Shown: positions 9,262-18,700 of the stretch, piece after piece | How the letters are laid out: each line of letters opens with the position of its first letter | Position numbering within the stretch: the first letter of the stretch is position 1 | Origin: JBGAWK01 sp044227665 | GTDB taxonomy: Bacteria > Bacteroidota > Bacteroidia > Chitinophagales > JADIYW01 | Direction: 5' to 3' | DNA length: 34,561 bases | NCBI GenBank assembly: GCA_044227665.1 | Contig: JBGAWK010000022.1 | Coordinates: 1 to 34,561, forward strand | Notes under the pieces: generated by a model | The model's input: only the letters and a program-made list of their open reading frames with translations | Database searches by the model: none | Told to the model about the DNA's origin: nothing | Position numbers and translations under genes: made by a program

Positions 9262-9878
9262 AATTCCTTATATGATTCTAAGTGGGATAAGTCATTGGCT
9301 TTCCTTACTTTGAAAATTTCCCCATTATACTCTAAGTGATACACACAGGTATTACTATGTGGAAACGTATCCATATCGGATAGGGGCTTTCCTGTAAGCG
9401 TACATAAAAGTGCCCGTATAGACCTGCCATGTGTACATATCAGAATAGTATCATGAGGAGATTGCTTGAGCATGGATATAAATGGCTGTTGTCTCTGCTG
9501 TAATTGCAGAGGCGTCTCGGCACCCTCTACTGCTATATCAAGTTCCCCTTTAGACCACCTTTGAAGTGTATCTATATATATTGACGAGACTATGGCATCA
9601 TGCTCTACGCCTTCATAAATACCCCAATCTATTTCATCCAAGCCCTCATGTTTTATAATAGGTATGCCACTAGGTATGAATGGGGCAATAGTTTGGCAAG
9701 TACGCTGTAGCATAGAAATATAAATAATATCAAAAGGAATATCCTTATAATATTCATAAAAATATTGGGCTTGTCTTTTTCCGACTTCGTTAAGGGAAGA
9801 ATCAACGCCACGACCTTGTACGATACCTTGCACATTATAGTCGGTTTGTCCATGACGGACTATATAAATATTTTTCAT
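9249..9878 (-). CDS. Histidine phosphatase (phosphoglycerate mutase-like) family protein
   Basis: This 209-residue branch-1 histidine phosphatase has the N-terminal catalytic motif IVRHGQTDYN, a second Arg in SMLQRTCQT, the acid segment LDEIDWGIYEG, and the C-terminal His in CTHGRSIRALL. The family includes cofactor-dependent phosphoglycerate mutase, CobC alpha-ribazole phosphatase and many phosphatases of unknown substrate; the short length favours a phosphatase. It is sandwiched between mqnE (3 bp gap) and mqnA (13 bp overlap), which is compatible with a role connected to menaquinone or nucleotide salvage, but this is only inferred from position. Confidence 0.88.
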   Translation of the reverse strand: MKNIYIVRHGQTDYNVQGIVQGRGVDSSLNEVGKRQAQYFYEYYKDIPFDIIYISMLQRTCQTIAPFIPSGIPIIKHEGLDEIDWGIYEGVEHDAIVSSIYIDTLQRWSKGELDIAVEGAETPLQLQQRQQPFISMLKQSPHDTILICTHGRSIRALLCTLTGKPLSDMDTFPHSNTCVYHLEYNGEIFKVRKANDLSHLESYKELCLQ

Positions 9879-9881
9879 GCT

Positions 9882-11054
9882 TTATACATACATTTTTGGA
9901 GCATCTATTCTTTCTTCCTCAAATACTGATTCACTATAGTCTTTAATTTCATTATATACGGAATCTCTCTCTATAGGGACTTTGCCAGCCTCCTTGATTA
10001 AATTTACTAATTGATAGGTGGACATGGAAGGATTTTGTTCTTCTGCTCCTGCCATCGCATAAATTTTTGTGGTATCATCAATGGTCCCATCTATATCATC
10101 TACACCATAACTCAAAGACATTTGTGCGGTATTTCGTCCTATCATAGGCCAATAGGCTTTGATATGTGAAAAATTATCCAAAAATATTCGGGAGACAGCA
10201 TAATTCTTGAGATCCTCTATGACAGAAACTTCTGGAATATCATGCATTTGGTTGTCTTTATTTCTAAATTTCAGGGGTATGAAGGTATTAAATCCTCCTG
10301 TGGCGTCTTGTAGATTCCTCAGCATTTCCATGTGTTCTATCCTATGGACATACGTTTCTATATGACCATATAATATTGTGGCATTACTTACCATCCCTAG
10401 CTCATGGGCAGTTCTATGTATATCCAGCCATTGCTGCGTAGTACATTTGTCTTCACAGATATTATTTCTGATTTCTTCATTGAAAATTTCGGCACCTCCA
10501 CCAGGAATAGAATCCAAACCACACGAAATGAGATATTCCAAGGCCTCCTTGTAGTTCATTTTTGCCTTCCTGCTCATATATTCCAATTCTACTGCCGTAA
10601 ATGCTTTAATATGTATGGCGGGAAAAACTTCTTTAATTTGCTTAATTAGGTCTCCGAAGAAGGTAAGTCCCATTTTGGGATGAACGCCCCCTACTATATG
10701 TACTTCTGTTACAGGCTGTCCTGTATAAGATTTTACAATATCGAGCATTTGCGCTGCATTCAATTCCCAAGCATCGTTTTTTTGTTTTAATAGTCTGGAA
10801 TAAGAACAAAATTTACAATCAAATACACAAATATTTGTAGGTTCTATATGAAAGTTTTTATTAAAAAAAACCTTGTTGCCATTCTTTGCAGTACGAACAT
10901 AGTTTGCCAAAAGACCCACATAGCCTAGTGGAGCTTTTTCAAACAACAGCAATCCTTCTTCTGGGGTAATACGTATGTTTTCTAAAACCTTTAGACCAAT
11001 TTGCCTTAACTCCGGCTGTTGCTCTTGCTCAATCAATGCTTTTATCTCCGACAT
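9882..11054 (-). CDS. mqnE: Aminofutalosine synthase, radical SAM
   Basis: The 390-residue radical SAM enzyme has the CX3CX2C cluster motif at Cys76, Cys80 and Cys83 (NICVFDCKFCSYSRLLKQK). The body matches MqnE rather than MqnC: TEVHIVGGVHPKMGL, KAFTAVELEYMSRKAKM, GLDSIPGGGAEIF, TAHELGMVSNATILYGHIE, FIPLKFRNKDNQM and GVDDIDGTIDDTTKIY. MqnE joins the MqnA product to the adenosyl moiety of SAM to give 6-amino-6-deoxyfutalosine. It is the first gene of a tightly packed leftward run (phosphatase, mqnA, HMG-CoA lyase, helicase), preceded by a possible -7 element. Confidence 0.95.
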   Translation of the reverse strand: MSEIKALIEQEQQPELRQIGLKVLENIRITPEEGLLLFEKAPLGYVGLLANYVRTAKNGNKVFFNKNFHIEPTNICVFDCKFCSYSRLLKQKNDAWELNAAQMLDIVKSYTGQPVTEVHIVGGVHPKMGLTFFGDLIKQIKEVFPAIHIKAFTAVELEYMSRKAKMNYKEALEYLISCGLDSIPGGGAEIFNEEIRNNICEDKCTTQQWLDIHRTAHELGMVSNATILYGHIETYVHRIEHMEMLRNLQDATGGFNTFIPLKFRNKDNQMHDIPEVSVIEDLKNYAVSRIFLDNFSHIKAYWPMIGRNTAQMSLSYGVDDIDGTIDDTTKIYAMAGAEEQNPSMSTYQLVNLIKEAGKVPIERDSVYNEIKDYSESVFEEERIDAPKMYV

Positions 11055-11085
11055 ATATTATAAACAATTATTATAAATTTTCGTT

Positions 11086-11093
11086 CAAAAATA
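11086..11093 (-). promoter_or_regulatory. Candidate -7 promoter element for the mqnE operon
   Basis: On the minus strand this reads TATTTTTG, an exact match to the Bacteroidota -7 consensus TAnnTTTG. It is 31 bp upstream of the mqnE ATG and downstream of the strong terminator, a sensible promoter position. No TTG is found at the -33 spacing. Confidence 0.4.
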
Positions 11094-11130
11094 CCTTATA
11101 ATGCCTACTTGTTATATGATATTTGTGATA

Positions 11131-11164
11131 AAAAAAGGGGAGGCATTTTGCCTCCCCTTTTTTT
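11131..11164 (-). terminator. Intrinsic terminator after the PorP/SprF-OmpA gene
   Basis: A perfect hairpin with arms GGGGAGGCA and TGCCTCCCC and a TTT loop is flanked by an A run on one side and a T run on the other. It lies 19 bp past the stop of the leftward PorP/SprF-OmpA gene. By symmetry it could work in both directions, but only leftward transcription meets it here. It separates the surface-protein unit from the mqn operon. Confidence 0.9.
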
Positions 11165-11182
11165 AAGTAATAAAATGAGCTA

Positions 11183-12700
11183 TTATTCTCCAGAAAGATA
11201 AATATCTACCTTTCTGTTTGCTGATTTCTCATTTTCATCATTTTGCTCATTGATAGGGCTATTTTCACCATAAGACATGATAAGAATAGGCTTGTCAATA
11301 CCTTTACTTTCCAAGTACTTCTTAACAGCATCCGCACGTTTTGTAGAAAGTATCAAATTGTAAGTATCCGTAGCTTCTTTACTAGCACTACCCGCCAAAT
11401 ATACAAAGTAGTTATTCTTAGGTGTTTTCAATGAACTCACTAAAGCATCTAATTGAGATTTTGCTTCATCTGTAAGTGTATATTCATCTAAATCAAATAA
11501 TACAGTTCCTACTTTTTTGTAAACTAAGTCTTGTTTATTAGCAAGTTCGTTCACTAATTTATTAAGATCTCTGCTGTTGTTTTCTACTTTGTCACCCAAT
11601 TCTTGGATATTGGTAGTATTTTGATTAATCTGATCACCTTGTTTTGCCACTTCTTCTTTAGTTTTTTCTAAATCATCTTTAGTTTCACCTAAACTCTTAT
11701 TCAGTTTATCAATGTCTTCATCATGACCGTCCAATCGCTTTTCGGCATCTTTGATACGTCTTTGCAGATTAAACCCAACAGTAGCTTCGTGAGTGTATCC
11801 GAAGTCGGAACGATTTGTTTTTGATAAAGGCATTTGCATGGTATAGGTAATATTTACAAGTTTTTTTATACCTGTACCCAAGGAGAAGTTCATACCCGCA
11901 GCATCAGCTTGTGTAAATTTACTACCTGAGCGATATCCAACACCTGCCCATACTGTTTCATCCCAATTAAACATTGCATTCAAATCAAATTGCATAGGCA
12001 CTGCTTTAACTTTTTTCAATAATACAATTGGTTCTAGGCTGAACTTTTTGTCTTTACCGAATTTAGCCAAATAGCTCGCATTTACAAGATAGTGACGTGC
12101 TAAGCCAAAACTATTGCTTTGATTAGAAAAATCATTATTCTTAAACTTCAATTGATTACCTATCAACTGTGGTATGGCAAAGCCTACATTCAAACCTTTG
12201 AAATGATAATTTATACCAGTTGCCAAATCCACAGATGTTGAAGAATAATATCCCTGCTCTACATTATCTACCATATTGGCATTAGTAAAGTTGTTTCTAA
12301 GATTGTAAACGCCCGCAGAGATACCTACACTCAAAAAATGTGTCTTAGCTTTATTAAATGGGATGTGATACGCATAGGTAAGCCCGCCACCAGAATTAGA
12401 GTTGATATTATTATCATGCACTCTGTCATGGTATGCGTAAGCACCAAAACCTACATTGGTATTTTTGAATTTAATATCAAAGGTACCGTAATTGGTCAAA
12501 GGACCTGAAGGCATATCTGCCCATTGTTTTCTGACAGAAAAGAACAATCTTCCCCCATCATCGCTACCCGCCCTGGCAGGGTTGATAAGATATGGATTCA
12601 CTGTGTAGTTATTGAATACAGGAATTTGCTGTGCTTGGACAATGCTCGTAGAAAAAGCTACTGCACAAAGAGCTGTTCTGAATTTATTTATGATATTCAT
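11183..12700 (-). CDS. PorP/SprF-type outer-membrane protein fused to coiled coil and OmpA domain
   Basis: The 505-residue product has a signal peptide ending AQQ, then about 290 residues of a PorP/SprF-type T9SS outer-membrane barrel. Its N-terminus has the characteristic IPVFNNYTVNPYLINPARAG, followed by WADMPSGPLTNYGTFD. Residues 315-390 form a predicted coiled coil with regular D/N-K-L heptads. Residues 400-505 are an OmpA-like domain (LFDLDEYTLTDEAK, then LSTKRADAVKKYLESKGI and NRKVDIYL). SprF-like proteins help secrete or attach a neighbouring SprB-like T9SS substrate. It follows the giant type B CTD protein by 28 bp, so it is very probably its partner. The OmpA domain keeps the Arg of the peptidoglycan-binding site, but the usual HTD is GSAS. 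Confidence 0.88.
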   Translation of the reverse strand: MNIINKFRTALCAVAFSTSIVQAQQIPVFNNYTVNPYLINPARAGSDDGGRLFFSVRKQWADMPSGPLTNYGTFDIKFKNTNVGFGAYAYHDRVHDNNINSNSGGGLTYAYHIPFNKAKTHFLSVGISAGVYNLRNNFTNANMVDNVEQGYYSSTSVDLATGINYHFKGLNVGFAIPQLIGNQLKFKNNDFSNQSNSFGLARHYLVNASYLAKFGKDKKFSLEPIVLLKKVKAVPMQFDLNAMFNWDETVWAGVGYRSGSKFTQADAAGMNFSLGTGIKKLVNITYTMQMPLSKTNRSDFGYTHEATVGFNLQRRIKDAEKRLDGHDEDIDKLNKSLGETKDDLEKTKEEVAKQGDQINQNTTNIQELGDKVENNSRDLNKLVNELANKQDLVYKKVGTVLFDLDEYTLTDEAKSQLDALVSSLKTPKNNYFVYLAGSASKEATDTYNLILSTKRADAVKKYLESKGIDKPILIMSYGENSPINEQNDENEKSANRKVDIYLSGE

Positions 12701-12728
12701 GACTATTTCTTTTTAATTTTATTAATAA

Positions 12729-15700
12729 TTATCTTCTAATAGTTACTGCTCCTTTGTAAGTATGTTCACTCGAGGTAATCACATACCAGTAAGTACCATC
12801 TGGCAACTCATCTCCTTTGTATGTGCCGTCCCAATCATTTTCATAATTTTTGGTACAGAACAATTGCGCACCATCTCGTGAATAAATACATAACTGATAT
12901 TCACCAATATCGGATAAGAACCCTATTATCCATGTATCATTTTTGCCATCACCGTTAGGAGTAAACACCTCAGGGATGTCTAACTTGTCTGTAGGTAATA
13001 CTGTAATTACTACCTCATCTTCATCAGAACACCCATACTCATTCCATACTGTTAATATGTATGTATTATTTCCTAAAGGAGGATTTACATAGGGATTTGG
13101 TACATTATTACTTGGTACTATATATGTGTTTGGTGTCCATTGATAGGTTATTCCACCACTGCCGTTTAATTGGATTGGAGTGCCATGCTCTGTTGTATCA
13201 TCTTTTCCAGCATCAGCTACAGGATTAGGATATACTATAACTTCCGTAGTAGCTGGGTCAGAACTACATCCATCTACAGAAACTACGACAGTATAAATAC
13301 CAGCATTTTCTTGCTGAATATTTTCTATGGTAGGCGTGCGTTCCTCAGAAACAAATTGATTAGGTCCTGTCCAAGAATACTCAGCATTATACACTTTTCC
13401 GGTAGATAATTGAATATTTTCTCCAGCACACTTAGGCCCGTCATTTACTGCGATTACATTGTCAGGACGTTTATTGATATTTACTAAGATTGAATACCAT
13501 TGAGACTTACAACCTGTCAAAGTATCTGTAATTTGAACAGAGTAGAAACCTTGATCATCAGATTCTTTTACATCAGGAATTTGAACTTCTCTTGTATAGT
13601 ATTTCATACCATTAGGTGCCACCCAAGCATAAGTAGCATTATCTACTAAACCTACTGTAAGTTTAAGTGTATCACGCTCACATAATGGTGCATTATAGGT
13701 AGGCTCTTGTCCTTCACCCAAAGATGGAGAAGGATTGACGATTACAGTAGTAGTATCGGAAGCAGAACATCCCGATAAGTCATATACAGTAACGATATAA
13801 TTACCTGCTTGACTTAATGTAACATCATTCAAAATAAATGTTTGAGCGTTGCTGTTGAAGCTATTAGGTCCACTCCATGCGTAGATACTTGCATCTTCTG
13901 CAGTAGCAGAAACCAACACATCTCCTCCTTCACATGTAGGACTGTCATTCATCGCATCTGGTTTGCTAGGACCATCTAATACTCTTACAAGTACAGAAAT
14001 AGGTATTGATCCACAAGGATAGAACTCATTTCCAATCTCTAAAACATAATAGATATATTCACCTGCAGATAAATCAGAAATATAGAAGTCGGCTACCCAA
14101 GGAGAGTTATCATCACCAGGATCGCCATCAGGAAGACTTACAATATCTACAAGGTTTAAATCCCAATCAAATAGAGCTACAACCGCATCTACATCCCAAG
14201 CACTTACTTTTATAACAGCATCATTACCTTCACAAACTGGATCAGATACCGGATTAGAAATAATTAGTGTATTATCAATAAATACTCTAACACCTACAGC
14301 TGGACTTGTGCAGCCTGTTACCGGATCTATAGAACGGACATAATAGGTGGTATTTTGAAATAATCCAGCAGTAGTGAATGTCCCTGCACCGATTCCGAAA
14401 CTATATACAAAATCCGGATCAGTAGCCCACTCATAATACAAATCTTCGTCAATATTCGCAACTTCTAAATCTGTAGGAGTACCATAACAAGCTGAAACAT
14501 CTTCAATTTCAGGCGTTGCAGGAAGTGCATTTACATGTACACTAACAGGCACTCTTTCACTTTCACAACCGTTTGCATTAACTACGGAAATCCAATATGT
14601 AGAATTGGTATTAGCCACAGGAATATCAAAAATAGCTCCTGTATGTAAAACCACATCACTTGAGGATGACATATACCAGTTTATCGTACCATCTGTACTT
14701 TCGGCAAGTAATCTTGCAGCATCTCCGGCACAAACTGTATCATTCGATACTGAAGGTGGTTCAGGATTTTCAAGAACTTTTACTAAAACAGATATTGGTA
14801 TTGATCCACAAGGAAAGAAATAATCGCCAAACTCTTTTACATAATATATATATTCTCCTGCTGGCAAATCAGAACGATAAAAATCTGCAACCCATGGTGT
14901 TTGGTCATCACCGTCATCATCATCAGGAATAAATGCAACATCTACAAGATTTAAATCCCAGTCATATAATGCTACAGCACCTACCACATCCCAAGTGGCT
15001 ACTTGTACATGAACATCATTACCTTCGCAAGCAGGTTCTGCAGTAGCACTTGAAATTACTAGTGTATTATCTACAATTACCCAAGCAGCAGTAGGATCAC
15101 TAGTACAACCTGTTTCAGGATCTATGGCAGTTACATAGAAGGCTGTATATTGACTCAATGCAGGAGTTTCAAAAGTTTCTCCAGTACCCCAAATATCAAC
15201 CCCTAACGGATCTGAAGACCAAACATAAATTAAGTCAGGATCTGCATTTGTAACAGTAAATGTTGCAGTTTGTCCCAAGCATATTACTAGCTCTTCAGCT
15301 TCAACTTCTGGAGCTTCAGGCTTAGCAAATACTGTTACCCCTACAGGTACTCTTGGACTTTCACAACCAGCTTCATTTACTGAACTCACATAATAAGTAG
15401 TATTATCTAATGCATTAGGAATAGTGAATACACCCCCTACTTGTAAAACATCAGTACTTGTCATTGATGGATACCAATGAACAAGACCTTCTGTCGTAAC
15501 GGCTCTAAGCATAGCAGTCTCTCCTGCGCAAACAAAATCATTAGTAACTCTAGGAGATGAAGGAGCATCGGCAACAGTCACAGTTACAACCTGTGGCGTT
15601 CCGTAACAATATCCATTAGCAGTAGTTATTAAGTAATTGTATGTACCCGCATCAGAGAATGAACCTATTTCAAAGTCTACATTAAAGCTTGTTACACCTA

Positions 15701-18700
15701 AAGGAACATCCTGTGCATCTATAAACAAACCGTTTTCATCAAATAGATATACCATAACCTGAGTATTATCACCAGGATTATCAAATATTGTTGTAACATC
15801 AGCATGTACAATTGCAGGCTCATCAACACATACTGTAGTACCACGCACTTCTACATCATTAGGTTTGTCAAATACATCTATATAGATTGGAACAGGCTTA
15901 GAATAACATCCTGTAACTAAATCATAGACTCTAACATAGTAAATCATATCTGACATAGTATTTATCTCAAAATACTGATCAGTAACTAGTAGCCAATCTG
16001 CAAGTAAATTACTTGGCTCTTCCTCAGTATAAAGCAAGGCCACTTGATTGAACGGATCTTCTAGTACGACTTCAAGCGTGACAAGACTTCCTTCACAAAT
16101 CTCAATATTTCCACTAAAGAATGAAGGACTTGGATCTGCATATATTTCAGTTGTCGGAAGAGGATTAACATTTACCGTAATAGAACTTGCTTCGCTATTA
16201 CAATTTCCATTATTATTAACTACATAGAATGTAGTGGCTTCACTAAGTGGCGGAGATGTAAAAGTACTTCCTGTACCTAAAAGTACAGATAGTTCATCAT
16301 CAGCATACCATTCTACAGTACGAGCAGGATTTGACACTATAAAGTTAGCTTGCTCGCCTTCACATACGGCATCATCTCCACTTGCTATTGGTGAAGCAAT
16401 AGCTGGCAATACATTGAAGTTTACTGCAACACGTTTATTGCCACAAGTACTTGCATCATCACATTGAGCATAGTATGTATGTTGACCCACTGATAATGTT
16501 TCATAACTAGCAGGTACGAAAGGTACTCCACTTCCCAATTGCACACCTCCCGTGGGAGTATCCCACCATGTCAATGATCCAGCATCCGCAGGCAATTGAT
16601 ACGTTATTGACAATGAAGCACCTGATAATACGCCCCCATCACCGTCAAACGCATCATTTACATCTAAAGTCCAAGTGCCTGAAGCATTAGCTCCAGTAAA
16701 TGTACTAAATGACTCATTAGGCAAATAAGACCCGCTTGGGATGTCATTATTCCCTGGTGTTCCTATAACATATCCAGTCGCTAAATCATTAAATATATAA
16801 TTTAGTGGCGTAGTACCTGTAGTTCCAAAATTATCATTGCCCGCATTAACATTTAATACATTTGCAGCAATACCACTTGGAGCTATTAAATCTAATGTAA
16901 CGTCTTCTGCCCATGTATGTGCTAAACTTACTGACAATGATATGTCTGTAACGGTAGAACCTGCAGGTATTATACTTGCATCAAGGCTTACAATACCTCC
17001 TATATCTGAATCAGAGCCTAGTAGTATAGGAAAACTAGCCATACCTGTAATTACAGCATTATTAATACCTCCAGAACTCGCATCACTACAATTAGCGACA
17101 AGCCCCTCTCCAGTAGGTATCACTTGTCCTTGGCATATTGTATAATCAGCAGTAGCAAATGGTAGGCTAGCAGCAGGTGTGACTGTAACATTTACAGTAG
17201 TGGCATCACTACTGCCACAGTTTCCTGCACCTTCAGCAACATAGAATACTGCATCACCAATCAGCGGTAATGATTCATAAGGATTACCTATAAATAAAAG
17301 ATTTGTTAACGCAGGATCGCTATACCAATACATAGCACCACCTACGCTACCAGTAGCCGTAAGGATAGCTCTTTCACCTTCGCATACGGTTGCATCCGCC
17401 GCCATAGGAGCAGTAGTAGGAGCACCACTGCCTACGATAACATCAACACGCATTTTCTCACTTTCACAGCCGTCTGCACTTACCGCAGATGTATAATAAG
17501 TAAATGTCCCCTCAGAAGCCGATGAAACATTATAACTCCCCCTATTTCCTAAATCTGTTTCTAATAGTGTAGTAGCATCAGAAGCATAAAATCTTATGGA
17601 TGTGGCTTCGCTGCTACCGTTGGAGATAATTTGTCCTTCTTCATTTACACATAGTGACACATTAGGAGCTGTTGGTTCTTCAACATCATCATAAGGTATA
17701 ATATAGTAATTTGCTTTATCACTTTCACAGCCTGTTGAAGTATTCACATAGCTATACTCTATGGTAGTAAAAGAAACAGGGGATGTAACGAAATTATAGT
17801 TAAAGTATCCAGAAGTATTGAGCTTGAATATACCATTTTCATAAATATTGACGGTATGTCCTTCTGGAGGTGTAATGGTAATATTTACTTGTTTCTGATT
17901 ACTACAAACATTAATTTGGCTAACAAATGGGGTTATAGGTTTTGAATTTACTGATACACTCACACTACTTAGACCTGATGTACAACCATTAACTGCTTGA
18001 GTAAGGTAATAGGTATTGTTTGTTGTAGGACTCACTTTGAACTCAGTTCCAATAAATAATAAGTTAGTTAGATCGGCATCTGCATACCAACGAACTTCCG
18101 CACCTGCTGTAGCAGTAGCTGTAAGCGTAGCTTCATCACCCTCGCATATAGTAACATTTTCAGCAGTAGGTGTATTTAATACCAAATCTACTGTTACAGG
18201 CACTTCTCTTAAATTAGAAGGACAAGATGCCACAGGATCTTTAACACTCACCCAATAGCTACGCGGTGCAGATAATGGAGGCGTAAGAAATGTAGAACCT
18301 GAAGCTAAAGGCACATTGCCTAAAGGATCGTCATACCAAGTAAATATTCCACCTACTATTGGTGAACGGGCTTTCAATAACGCCTGTCCATTTAAGCAAG
18401 TTTGGACTGCAGGGGCAATAGGCGCTACTGGTTTTTCTATAACTGTGATATCTACTTTCTTAGGATTTGTTTCACAGCCACCTTCTAATACGCCCGTCAC
18501 CCAATAAGACCGATCTGCAAAAATATTGGGTGTAGGATATGGATTACCCGTAAATGCTAAATCAGATAGAGCCGGATCTCTATACCATCTAAATGCTATA
18601 ACATTCACATCAGGATCATTATTTACTGCTGTAAGTATCGCTTTATCGCCTCTACAAACAGAAGGGTTGACTGCAGTAATAACATTTAATCCAACTCTTG

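Noticed and set aside
9653..9853. 66-residue minus-strand frame with a hydrophobic end inside the histidine phosphatase
   Set aside because: It is an alternative frame of the phosphatase, which has complete catalytic motifs; nothing supports a second overlapping gene.
13950..18700. Regularly recurring similar segments resembling a repeat array, considered as CRISPR
   Set aside because: The repeats are degenerate, about 240 bp apart, and encode Ig-like modules in one continuous reading frame.
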